From Verrucomicrobia bacterium ADurb.Bin006 (GTDB lineage: Bacteria; Verrucomicrobiota; Verrucomicrobiia; Limisphaerales; J093), in assembly GCA_002071485.1 (NCBI GenBank), contig MWFF01000042.1:1-63823 (forward strand): a DNA stretch of 63,823 nt, read 5' to 3'. The notes below the pieces were generated by a model, which was not told where the DNA came from, made no database searches, and saw only the letters and a list, made by a program, of their open reading frames with translations. This document shows, piece after piece, positions 27,094 to 39,635 of the stretch (position 1 is its first letter; the number at the start of each line of letters is the position of its first letter). A program made the position numbers and the translations under genes.

Positions 27094-30000
27094 ATGATGT
27101 CTGAGCCTGAACAGCCTTCCTCGCCGCGCCGGTGCGCCCAATGTGGCGCCGAGCTTCCCCGCAACGTGCCGGCGGACCTGTGTCCCAAATGCCTCCTGCG
27201 AACCGGGTTGGACACCCAACCGATCGCAGCCGGCAACGCAACCGTCATCGATCCGGAACAACCGAGATCGGCGCGCGGACTGCCTCAGCCGGGCGAACAA
27301 CTTGGGCATTATCAGATCGTGCGGCGACTGGGCGAGGGCGGGATGGGCGCGGTGTACGAGGCCGAGGACCTCGAAAACGGTCGGCGGGTTGCGCTTAAGG
27401 TTTTGAGTCACACGCTGGATTCGCCCGAGGCGCGCGAGCGGTTTTTCCGGGAGGGCCGGCTGGCGGCCTCGATCAACCACCCCAACAGCGTCTATGTCTT
27501 CGGCACCGAGGAGATTGGCGGCACGCCGGTCATCGCGATGGAGCGTGTGGCGGGCGGCACGCTGCAAGAGCGGGTGCAGGCCGAGGGTCCGCTGCCGGTG
27601 GGGCGTGCCGTGGATGCCGTGCTCGAAGTCATCGCCGGTCTCGATGCGGCTCAGCGCATTGGCGTCCTGCACCGCGATGTCAAGCCGTCGAATTGCTTCG
27701 TCGATGCCGACGGCACGGTGAAGATCGGCGACTTTGGCCTGTCGATTTCCACGGCCATCCGCACCGAACCCGCTCTGACGGCGACCAGGATGTTTCTCGG
27801 CACGCCGGCGTTTTGTTCGCCGGAACAGTTGCGGGGCGACGAACTCAACGCTCGGTCGGACTTGTACTCCGTGGGCGCCACTTTGTTCTACCTACTGACG
27901 GGCCACACGCCATTCGAGGGGAAGAACGCCGTGCAACTGCTGGCCACCGTGCTCGAACAACGCGCGCCCTCGGTCAGGACGCACCGCCCGAACATCCCCC
28001 ACGGTCTGGGCCAGGTCATCTCCCGCTGTCTCGAGAAGCTGCCGGGCGACCGCTTTCGATCCTACGATGAACTGCGGCAGGCGCTCGCTCCCTACAGTTC
28101 GACGGCCCCGACGCCGGCGACGATGGGGTTTCGGTTCCTGGCCGGCGGGTTGGACCTGCTCATCCTCAACCTGGTCTTCCTGGCGGTCGTTGTGCCGTTG
28201 TCTGGCAGCCCGATGGAGTTCTTGAATCAGACGTATCATCGGTCGCCACGCACTTTGGCGGTGCTGGTTGGGTTTGGTGTCCTGTCGGTCCTCTACTACG
28301 CGCTGTTCGAGAGCCTGCGGGGCTCGAGCCCAGGGAAGGCCCTCTGCCGCCTGCGTGTGATCGGACCGGACCGTGGCACGCCGGGATTCGGGCGGGCGTT
28401 GGGACGGGCTCTGTGTTATGTCGTGCTGCCGCCCTTGCCGTTTTGGCTGGTTTACGGCCCAGACCCGACGGCTTACCTGAATGCGGCTTCACCCATCCGG
28501 CACCTGATGGGTTTCTCATTCTACATTGTGCTCGGGCTCCTCTTCTGCACCGTCCGGCGAAGCAACGGTTTCGCGGCCGTGCACGATCTCCTGACTCGAA
28601 CACGCGTGGTTTCCAGACTCGCACTGCGGGCGCGTCCGACCCTGGCCGCGCAAACGCCATCCACGGAAACCGTCAGCGGGCCTGCTGTGGGTCCGTATCG
28701 GGTGATCGAGACCTTGGAAACCTCCGGCGACGCCGCGTGGCTTCTCGGTTACGATCTGCGCCTGCTCCGCAAGGTGTGGGTGCGCAAAGTCCCCCCCGGC
28801 ACCTCGCCCATGCCGCCGCACCTGCGCAATCTCGGGCGTGTAGGGCGTTTGCGTTGGATTGCGGGACGCCGCGCACCGGAGGAGAACTGGGACGCGTTCG
28901 AGGCGCCGGCCGGCCAACCGCTGGTCAGTCTGATCGAGGAGCCGCAGACATGGGACCGGGTCAGATTCTGGCTGCACGACCTGGCCAGCGAAATCAGCGC
29001 GTCGGAGAAGGACGGCACGCTGCCCGCCGTGCTCGGCTTGGACAGGGTCTGGATCACTGACGCTGGCCGCGCCAAGCTGCTCGATTTTTCCGCCCCAGGC
29101 GCGCTTTCTACGGCGAATCGAGGGGACGCGTTTGCATCATGCGACCCGGAGGCACCGGCGAACCGACAGACCGAAGCGCGGAATTTTCTGGGCCAGGTCG
29201 CTCGGGCGGCTCTCGAATGGAGTTCATCCACTCTCCGGGGTGATGCACATGGGGGGCATGAACCAGAGGAGCGGAGACATCGTGTCCCCGGTCTTGACGG
29301 GGAACGAGGCGTCCCCCCTGCTGAAAGGTCCATGGGCCGTGCCGGGACGACGGGGCCGGGCGAATCGTGCGTGGCTGTGCCGTTGCCGCTGCACGCCCGC
29401 AAGTTCCTCGAGGCGTTCGGCGAGTTGGCGAGCGCGGAGGCGATCGTTACAGCCATCGCCCCGTTGCTCTCACGGGTGACCGCTGTGTCGCGCGCGCGGC
29501 GTTTGGGAGTCGTGGCCGCATGTGCGGCGGTGCCGCTGTTTATGGCACTGGGCATGATGTTCGGCCTGGAGATGCTCGATCGGATGAACCGTGCCCAGCC
29601 AGGGGTCGTCCAGTTGAATGCGCTCCTGGCGCAGCGGGCGGCGATGCGCTTCCCATGGATGAAGAGCGCATCCGGCCCGGACGACCGCTTGATCGCCATC
29701 TATATTGCAGAGCACTTCCGCTCGACGATCACAAACACGGAAACCTGGAGCAGTCCGTTTGTCGCCTCGATGATCACCATAGAGAACCGCCGGTTCGCCG
29801 AACGAAGCGTTCTCGAACATCCCCACCCGCCGGCGCAGGAGGTCGAGGAGGCTGAGAGAGCACTCAAACCGTATGTTGAGGCGTCCAGCTCGGCGGGTAT
29901 TCTCGAGGAGCGGTGGTTTCCGTTCATGGTGTTTCTCGTTGGTTTGTGTGTCTATGTCGGACTGCCCGCGCTGGTGTGCGCGCTGGCGTTTCGCGGAGGA

Positions 30001-30267
30001 CTCGTGTTAAGGGCGTTGGGCGTGGCCATCGTGCGCCACGACGGCGCGCCGGCCTCGCGCCTGCGGGTCTTCTGGCGTGGCCTGATGGCCTGGTCACCCG
30101 TCCTGCTCGCGCCACTGCTGTTTGGGATGCTCAGAGGGCCGCTTGGCCCGTTTGGGGCCGCGGTGCTGTCGAGCCTGCTGGCGATTGGACTGACCGCTCT
30201 CTCGCTGGCGCATCCGCAGCGCAACCTCCAGGATCGGTTCGCGGGCACCTGGCTGGTCCCGCGCTAG
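27094..30267 (+). CDS. Membrane Ser/Thr protein kinase with zinc ribbon, RDD and degenerate second kinase domain
   Basis: A 1057-residue multidomain protein. Residues 14-33 form a zinc ribbon (CAQC and CPKC). Residues 73-345 are a complete Hanks-type kinase: glycine loop LGEGGMGAVYEAED, Lys102 in VALKVL, Glu120, HRDVKPSN with Asp195, DFG 213-215 and the GTPAFCSPEQL activation segment. Residues about 355-510 are an RDD membrane domain (FRFLAGGLDLLILNLVFLAV … LRGSSPGKALCRLRV). Residues about 538-690 look like a second kinase fold without catalytic residues (GPYRVIETLETSGDAAWLLG, with DFS in place of DFG). Near 700-745 is a Gly/Arg/Pro-rich stretch. A further hydrophobic part follows, with an RDD-like end (RLRVFWRGLMAWSP … LQDRFAGTWLVPR). 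It probably phosphorylates the sigma factor encoded just upstream; that is inferred. Confidence 0.85.
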   Translation: MMSEPEQPSSPRRCAQCGAELPRNVPADLCPKCLLRTGLDTQPIAAGNATVIDPEQPRSARGLPQPGEQLGHYQIVRRLGEGGMGAVYEAEDLENGRRVALKVLSHTLDSPEARERFFREGRLAASINHPNSVYVFGTEEIGGTPVIAMERVAGGTLQERVQAEGPLPVGRAVDAVLEVIAGLDAAQRIGVLHRDVKPSNCFVDADGTVKIGDFGLSISTAIRTEPALTATRMFLGTPAFCSPEQLRGDELNARSDLYSVGATLFYLLTGHTPFEGKNAVQLLATVLEQRAPSVRTHRPNIPHGLGQVISRCLEKLPGDRFRSYDELRQALAPYSSTAPTPATMGFRFLAGGLDLLILNLVFLAVVVPLSGSPMEFLNQTYHRSPRTLAVLVGFGVLSVLYYALFESLRGSSPGKALCRLRVIGPDRGTPGFGRALGRALCYVVLPPLPFWLVYGPDPTAYLNAASPIRHLMGFSFYIVLGLLFCTVRRSNGFAAVHDLLTRTRVVSRLALRARPTLAAQTPSTETVSGPAVGPYRVIETLETSGDAAWLLGYDLRLLRKVWVRKVPPGTSPMPPHLRNLGRVGRLRWIAGRRAPEENWDAFEAPAGQPLVSLIEEPQTWDRVRFWLHDLASEISASEKDGTLPAVLGLDRVWITDAGRAKLLDFSAPGALSTANRGDAFASCDPEAPANRQTEARNFLGQVARAALEWSSSTLRGDAHGGHEPEERRHRVPGLDGERGVPPAERSMGRAGTTGPGESCVAVPLPLHARKFLEAFGELASAEAIVTAIAPLLSRVTAVSRARRLGVVAACAAVPLFMALGMMFGLEMLDRMNRAQPGVVQLNALLAQRAAMRFPWMKSASGPDDRLIAIYIAEHFRSTITNTETWSSPFVASMITIENRRFAERSVLEHPHPPAQEVEEAERALKPYVEASSSAGILEERWFPFMVFLVGLCVYVGLPALVCALAFRGGLVLRALGVAIVRHDGAPASRLRVFWRGLMAWSPVLLAPLLFGMLRGPLGPFGAAVLSSLLAIGLTALSLAHPQRNLQDRFAGTWLVPR

Positions 30268-30284
30268 CCCGCATATTTCACACC
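30265..30284 (+). repeat. Stop-codon-linked repeat, copy C (diverged)
   Basis: The TAG of the kinase gene begins TAGCCCGCATATTTCACACC, a diverged version of the motif on the stops at 7390 and 19987 (TAG/TAA, then GCGC/CCGC, then A/G-TTTCTCACC). Confidence 0.45.
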
Positions 30285-30453
30285 CCGATGGTGCACAGGG
30301 CACTGGGACTTCGCAAGTGGACTGCTATGCGGGCGCGAGAAGCAAAACCGCGCCGGGCTGGAGGGAGGGACCAAGACAACAGAGTGTCGGTTTGCGACTG
30401 CGTTTTCCTGCGCGACCAAACCCTGGTTTTCTCTGTCCCGGCGTGGCCTGGCC

Positions 30454-30553
30454 GCAGGGTCAGCCCTCAAGTTAATAATTCGTTCTCGCGGCGAGGTTCG
30501 TTCTGCTCGGGCATCGGTTCTCTGCGAAGTGGGGCAGCCAGTAAACCAACAAC

Positions 30554-30570
<17 letters not shown>
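30454..30570. mobile_element. 117-bp element with 20-bp terminal inverted repeats (MITE/REP-like)
   Basis: Left arm GCAGGGTCAGCCCTCAAGTT at 30454-30473 pairs with AACTTAAGGGCTGACCCTGC at 30551-30570, 19 of 20 positions matching. The 77-base interior carries no gene. The right arm contains the TAA stop of mfd (30554-30556). The layout fits a non-autonomous transposable element or a REP-type palindrome used as a transcription end. No flanking target duplication is obvious. Confidence 0.6.
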
Positions 30571-34443
<3,873 letters not shown>

Positions 34444-34447
<4 letters not shown>

Positions 34448-35700
34448 TCCAAGGGGACGTACTGGACACAGACGGGCGAGCCGATGTCGACGGTGACGCC
34501 GGCGGGCTGCAGAAGACCTCGCTCGGGATCGATTCGGAACAGGACAAGGTTGTCCGATCCCTGGTTTGCCGCCCAGAGCCATGCGCCGGTGGGATCGATC
34601 GCGAAGTTGCGCGGGGCCTTGCCCTGGGTCGGGACGTTTGCGACGCGTTCGAGCGTGCCGCGCTGGAGGTCCCGGGCGAACACGGCGATGCTGTCGTGCC
34701 CGCGGTTCGAGCCATAGACGAACTTCCCGGTCGGATGCACCTCGATCTCGGCGGTCGAGTTATCGCCGTCGAAACCGTCCGGCAGGGTCGAGAGAGTCTG
34801 CACTTCAGCGAGCGATCCTCCCGCGCTGTCATAGGCGTAGACGGTGATAGTCGAGGACAGTTCGTTGATGCCATAGGCGTGCTTGTAATCTGGGGCGAAA
34901 GCCAGATGGCGCGGTCCAGACCCTGGCTTGACTGCGGCATGGGGTGGGTCATTGGGTGTCAACCGGCCGTTTACAGCATCCAGCCGGTAAATCATGAGCC
35001 GGTCCAGGCCGAGATCCGGCACGATCGCGACGCGATTGGCGGCATCGAGCGTGACGCCATGCGCATGCGGGCCTTCCTGGCGCTGCGGGTTCAAGCTCGA
35101 TCCCTGGTGTTGATGGAACGACACCGCCTCGCCAAGCGCGCCGTTGCCTTGAATCGGCAACAGGGCCACGCTCCCGCCGCCATAGTTTGCGACCAGCACC
35201 CATTTGCCCGTGGCATCAAGGACAAGATGGCATGGCCCGGGACCGCCGGACGACACCTGGTTGAGGAGGTCGAGCCTACCCGTTGCGCGGTCGATGCTGA
35301 AGGCGCTGACGCTACCGGCTTTCTTGCCCTGGAACGTCCCCAACTCGCCAACGGCATAGAGGAACCGCTTGTTCGGCGCCAGGGCCAGGAAGGTGGGGTG
35401 GGCCGTTTCGGCCGCCAGAAACGGCGTCTCTGCCCGGCCATCTTTGGCGTTGAAGCGAAAGGCATAAATGCCCTTGCTCTTGGACCCAGTGTAGGTCCCG
35501 ACATAGACCAGATCGTCAGTCGATTTGGCCAGCGCGCCCGGTGTCCCGGCCATCCAGGCGAGCGCGAGTGAGGTGCAGCCGGCCATGAGCGAACCGAGCT
35601 GGAATGAGGGCGTTTTTGCCTGCCGCATGCCGTTGTGTGCAGCCTCGGCTCCGCCGGGAGCGGCTGTCGCTTCGCGTGGCGTTGAGTTGATCGCGTTCAT
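34444..35700 (-). CDS. Lactonase-family (6-phosphogluconolactonase-fold) propeller protein
   Basis: A 418-residue seven-bladed propeller of the YbhE/Pgl lactonase family. Repeating blade signatures include VYVGTYTGSKSKGIYAFRFN, FLALAPNKRFLYAVGELG, CHLVLDATGKWVLVANYGGG, GPHAHGVTLDAANRVAIVPD, GPRHLAFAPDYKHAYGINEL and PRNFAIDPTGAWLWAANQGS. The N-terminal 55 residues hold a hydrophobic segment (FQLGSLMAGCTSLALAWMAG) that suggests export, unlike cytosolic E. coli Pgl. The ATG at 35700 overlaps the oxidoreductase stop (ATGA), so translation is coupled. Its own stop overlaps the proposed mfd start. Exported members are often uncharacterised; lactone hydrolysis in the periplasm is plausible. Confidence 0.85.
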
Positions 35701-37103
35701 AGCTCCGTCCAAGCTCCCGGCACCGGCACGGGGTATCGGCCCTGGGCGTCCGCCACGATTGGCGGGGGGCTGTCGGTGGTCAGTTGATCGATGTTCGGGC
35801 AGAACTGGAAACTCGAGTTCATCGCCTCGTCCCACGTCACCACGCGGCCCATGTGGACCGCCGCTCGCCCCATCATGTCGGCGAGATTAGACCGTGCGGC
35901 GCGGACGGCTTCGTTGTGTGGGCGGTCGAGGCGGATGGACTCGAGCAGGTCATCCCACTCCGCCTGCCAGGGCGAGACGTCCTCCTTTGGTGCCCGCCAG
36001 GCGATGTTGTCGTTGGCGCAGCGCTGGTCGCGATAGGTGTGGACGGTGCCTTCGTGGATGTTGCCGGAGAACTGGGCGGCGCAGCGTGTGCCGTGCAGAT
36101 AGGTGGCGAATTCCTCGTGGCATTTGGGCAGCCAGCGCACCACATCGGTCGCCTTTGTGCCGTCGGCAAACGTCCACTCGATCGCCAGCGAGTCGAGGTT
36201 CTGGCCGCAATCGGTGCTGTTGGCCGCCCGACCTCCGACGCCGTGGGCGGTCACGGGCCATTCGCCCTTGAGCCAGCAGATTTCGTCGATCTGATGGATG
36301 TTCATCTCGGCAAAGAGACCGCCAGAGACCCAGAGAAAGTGGACGAAATTCCGAACCTGCCAGTGCAAGTCTTTCTCGGTTTCCGGGCGCGGCCCCAGCC
36401 AGCCGCACGGCTGCATCCGGTACGCGCGGATGAGTTGGATTTGCCCGAGTTCGCCCTCGCGGATGCGGCGGATCAGTTCCTGACGGTTCTTCGAGTGGCG
36501 GCACTGGAGTCCGGCGGCGATCTTGAGATTCTTCGCAGCGGCGGCTTCGCCGGCCCGGATGACGCGGCGCACGCCCGGAGGATCGGCGGCAAACGATTTC
36601 TCCATGAACACGTTCACACCGCGTTCGACAGCGTACTCCAACTGGCCCGGGCGAAATCCCGCATACCCGCACAGCATGGCGATGTCACCCGTCCCCGGAC
36701 GCAGCGCATCGATGGCCTTGCGCCAGCCGTCGAAGCCCACAAAGCGGCGATCGGGGGGCACATCCATGCGGTCGGCGTACTTCGAGTGGAGGTTCTGATA
36801 GGAATTGGACAGGCGGTTCTCGAAAAAGTCGGCCATCGCCACAAGTTTGACCGGCCCCTGCTTCGACTCGAAGGCGTCCACGGCCGCGCCGCTGCCGCGT
36901 CCGCCGCATCCGATCAACGCCAGGCGGATGGTGTTGTCTTCGGCGGCATGGACTGCGGGGAGGGAGACGCCCGCCAGGGCGGAGACGGCGACGGCCTTGC
37001 CGCTTTGGGCGAGAAACTCGCGACGCGAGCAGGCCGCCTGGCTGGGAGCGGATGCGTGGTGAGATGGGTGTCCGGTGTGAGTTGGCGTAATGTGATTGTG
37101 CAT
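35697..37103 (-). CDS. Exported Gfo/Idh/MocA family oxidoreductase
   Basis: A 468-residue NAD(P)-dependent sugar oxidoreductase. The N-terminus carries a twin-arginine signal (SRREFLAQSGKAVAVSALAG, cut near AVHA), so it is folded with cofactor before export. The Rossmann fold begins IRLALIGCGGRGSGA. The family catalytic block EKSFAADP (Lys of the EKP-like motif, here EKS) and the second domain (VSGGLFAEMNIHQIDEICW) follow. Length fits the verrucomicrobial exported subgroup. It is the first gene of a tightly packed trio with the lactonase-fold protein and mfd; oxidation of a sugar to a lactone followed by lactone opening is a natural pairing. The substrate is unknown. Confidence 0.9.
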   Translation of the reverse strand: MHNHITPTHTGHPSHHASAPSQAACSRREFLAQSGKAVAVSALAGVSLPAVHAAEDNTIRLALIGCGGRGSGAAVDAFESKQGPVKLVAMADFFENRLSNSYQNLHSKYADRMDVPPDRRFVGFDGWRKAIDALRPGTGDIAMLCGYAGFRPGQLEYAVERGVNVFMEKSFAADPPGVRRVIRAGEAAAAKNLKIAAGLQCRHSKNRQELIRRIREGELGQIQLIRAYRMQPCGWLGPRPETEKDLHWQVRNFVHFLWVSGGLFAEMNIHQIDEICWLKGEWPVTAHGVGGRAANSTDCGQNLDSLAIEWTFADGTKATDVVRWLPKCHEEFATYLHGTRCAAQFSGNIHEGTVHTYRDQRCANDNIAWRAPKEDVSPWQAEWDDLLESIRLDRPHNEAVRAARSNLADMMGRAAVHMGRVVTWDEAMNSSFQFCPNIDQLTTDSPPPIVADAQGRYPVPVPGAWTEL

Positions 37104-37244
37104 GGAGATGTTGTCGCCTCATGCAGCCGCGTTGTCGAGACGGATTCGTAGGGCTGGGCTGCGCCGCCACGGTGATTTCATTTAAATTCCTGAAGGGTTG
37201 CTGTTGTGGAGGTTGGAGATATGGAGAGGAGGACTGAATCTGGT

Positions 37245-37262
37245 CTGAGGCGCGCCTCGTTA
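37245..37262 (-). repeat. Palindromic stop-linked repeat (18 bp), copy 1
   Basis: CTGAGGCGCGCCTCGTTA on the plus strand; the TTA is the complement of the TAA stop of the glycoside hydrolase gene. It contains the perfect 12-base palindrome GAGGCGCGCCTC. An identical 18-base copy covers the nuoI stop at 45478-45495. Confidence 0.7.
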
Positions 37263-39635
37263 TGGATCGAGCGTCCACACTCGCGCTTCGAGCGGAGCCA
37301 GGGCAGGGCGAAGTTCGAGGTTCTCTCCGTCGAATCCGGTCTTGCACGCAATAGGAGGGGGTTCACCGATCGGTTCAACGCGGGCGCGCCTGGACAGACC
37401 GCATCTGGCTGCATCGAGACGGATTGTGGGGGTCAGCGGCTGATCGGCGATGCTCGCAACGGCAACTGCCATCCTGCCGTTCACGGCGCGCCAAGCCGAC
37501 GCGAGCACCAGGGGCACTGTCATCTGGAACTCCTTTAGGGCCTCCCGTTGACCGGCGTAGATCGAGAGGCGCGAGATCGGGATTTCCTGGTGTGGCGTCT
37601 CGACGTTGGGAGGGGGAAGCATGGCGCCGTCCTGGAGGTAGTCGAGGGCGAGTTTGCGCAGGCGCGCAAGGCGCATGACATAGGCGATTTCGTCTGGGCG
37701 TTCGCGGAACTGGGAGGGCTGGAAGTTGGCGAGGGTTGGTTGCTGTCCCCAGATGAACGAGCGGGCCTGTTCGAGGTAGAACTGGCGCGAGAAGCGGCGA
37801 TCGAGGAGTTCGAGCGGTTTTTGGGGCGCGAACTCGGCGGGCCAAAGGTCGTCATAAGGCGGCATCGTGAGTGACGAGTAGTTGCCGTAGAAGACGCCGT
37901 ATCCATGGTACACGGCGTGGAAGAATGGGATTGGCTCCCAGCCGTCCGGCGCGGCGTATCGCTCGCGGCTCACGTCCAGAGCGAGCATGAGATCGAGGTG
38001 TGGCAGCCAGTTTTCCGCGCAGCCTTCGCCGGCCAACGCCACGCCACCGCGTGTCGGGCATCTCTGGCGGATATCGCTTTCGAGGGCCTTGAAGCCGTTC
38101 ATCCAGTAGGTGCCGCCGCCGGGGGGATGTCCATGCTGAGAATCCAAGCAGACGAGGCTGCTGCACGCCTGGTCCATGTAGATGCCGTCCACGCCGAGGC
38201 GGTTGAAGGCTTCAATCGCCAATCCGGCGTACTTCGAGCGCCAGAATTCGGTGCCAAGGCACATCGTGGCACAGGGCAACTTGGTGAAGACATTGTAAAC
38301 CTCGGGTCGCACCCGGCCGTCGGCGGCCTTGACGGCATAGGTTGCGGCGTTTTCGTTGGTCCAGCTTTCCGTGGTCATGCCCCAGAGCCTCTGGTTCATG
38401 TAGACCAACGCACGCACGTCGCTGGCGTGCGCCCGGTCCAGGGCCGCCATGAATGACGCATTTCCTTCGCGGGGCGGCAGGTACTCGGGGAAACCTGTGT
38501 CGTAGGCGCAACCGTGCCACCAGTGCCAGAAGACGCTGACTGGGAGGCCGATTTCACGCTGAAAGGCCACTGCGGGCTCGATGACCCCGGGCGAACGACC
38601 GCGATTCCAGATCCAGAGGCCGGTGTCGGCAATCCAGTGCGGGACGGCCTTGCGCTTCCATCGGCTCTCGCGAGCCCAGGTCTGGTTGGTTGCCCAGGCG
38701 CGATAGATTTCGGCGGCGTCAAACCACTTTCCCTGGAATGCGCCGATGATAGCGGAGTATGGCAGGGTGTAGCGCCGTCCAACCGCTTCCTCCCTGTCCG
38801 GAAGATGCACGATCTCGAGGTTGAGATCGGGCGCCTCGCCCGCCTCAGGCGCAACACTCTCGTCGACTCCCGGGTTCGGTCGCAAGACTGGGCCTTCCGC
38901 CCCTGTGCTGAAGGCCGCGAAGGCTTTGCGATAACCGGCGGTATCGTCACAGGCGAAGTAGAGTCCCGGTCCCGATTCCGAGTAAAAGGCCAGGCATTGC
39001 ATCGAGCAGTGGCCAGGGTAGTCATATTCGCGTCGCACGCCGCCCGGGGCGCCGCCGGCGAAGATGTGGCGGGGATTGCGGGCGAGCAGGCCGGCCCAGA
39101 AGGGCACGGCCAGGCATTCGCGTTCGAGCCGGGGCAGGCGATGCACACGAGGGAAGCGGATGCGTTGGATCGTTCGTTCGCCGGGGGCATCGACAGCCAG
39201 TTGCCAGCGGCTTAGGGCGCGCCGTCGATCGAGGCGGACGATCACCTCGATGCGAAGCGCGGGCGCATCGGGAAGGCCAAAACCGCTCCAGTCGAGGCGC
39301 AAGCCCCTGTCCGAGCCGCGCAGTCTCTCGATGCGAAAGACGCGGGCGTCGGCGGGAGCAACGGTTCGCGGCGGCGCGCCGTCGAATTCGAGTTCCCAGA
39401 GGTCTCCTGGATGGGCGGCATTTGCGAAGTCCTGGCCTGAGGCGCGATCGGCCAACTCGAGGATGCGGCCATTGTGGGAGTCGACGCCCAGGACGAGCGA
39501 TTGGTTTTCGAGTTGGACGACGTTTGCCGACGCGGTGGCGGCGATCACCGTGGCGCCGAGCCAAGGCGCGACTCCGCGCCTGACCGCGGAGAGGAAACAG
39601 GTCAGAATCGAGCGAACAATCATGTTCACGAACAT
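37260..39635 (-). CDS. Exported DUF6259-type glycoside hydrolase-like protein
   Basis: A protein of about 791 residues with a signal peptide (MIVRSILTCFLSAVRRG … ATASA). Two starts are possible: ATG 39635, overlapping the epimerase stop by 10 bases, or ATG 39623 just after it. The N-terminal half is a beta-sandwich (VQLENQSLVLGVDSHNGRIL). The middle is a TIM-barrel-like region with GLPVSVFWHWWHGCAYDTGF, VRALVYMNQRLWGM and LGVDGIYMDQACSSLVCLDS, followed by GGVALAGEGCAENWLP; the acidic residues in YMDQ and GEG are candidates for catalysis. This matches the DUF6259 group related to endo-acting GH families. It ends with a small beta domain. The context of sialidase-like and epimerase genes suggests host- or algal-glycan breakdown. 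Confidence 0.75.
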   Translation of the reverse strand: MFVNMIVRSILTCFLSAVRRGVAPWLGATVIAATASANVVQLENQSLVLGVDSHNGRILELADRASGQDFANAAHPGDLWELEFDGAPPRTVAPADARVFRIERLRGSDRGLRLDWSGFGLPDAPALRIEVIVRLDRRRALSRWQLAVDAPGERTIQRIRFPRVHRLPRLERECLAVPFWAGLLARNPRHIFAGGAPGGVRREYDYPGHCSMQCLAFYSESGPGLYFACDDTAGYRKAFAAFSTGAEGPVLRPNPGVDESVAPEAGEAPDLNLEIVHLPDREEAVGRRYTLPYSAIIGAFQGKWFDAAEIYRAWATNQTWARESRWKRKAVPHWIADTGLWIWNRGRSPGVIEPAVAFQREIGLPVSVFWHWWHGCAYDTGFPEYLPPREGNASFMAALDRAHASDVRALVYMNQRLWGMTTESWTNENAATYAVKAADGRVRPEVYNVFTKLPCATMCLGTEFWRSKYAGLAIEAFNRLGVDGIYMDQACSSLVCLDSQHGHPPGGGTYWMNGFKALESDIRQRCPTRGGVALAGEGCAENWLPHLDLMLALDVSRERYAAPDGWEPIPFFHAVYHGYGVFYGNYSSLTMPPYDDLWPAEFAPQKPLELLDRRFSRQFYLEQARSFIWGQQPTLANFQPSQFRERPDEIAYVMRLARLRKLALDYLQDGAMLPPPNVETPHQEIPISRLSIYAGQREALKEFQMTVPLVLASAWRAVNGRMAVAVASIADQPLTPTIRLDAARCGLSRRARVEPIGEPPPIACKTGFDGENLELRPALAPLEARVWTLDP

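Noticed and set aside
35784..37151. A 455-codon plus-strand frame opposite the Gfo/Idh gene
   Set aside because: Antisense of a well-identified gene with Rossmann and Tat motifs; no motifs of its own.
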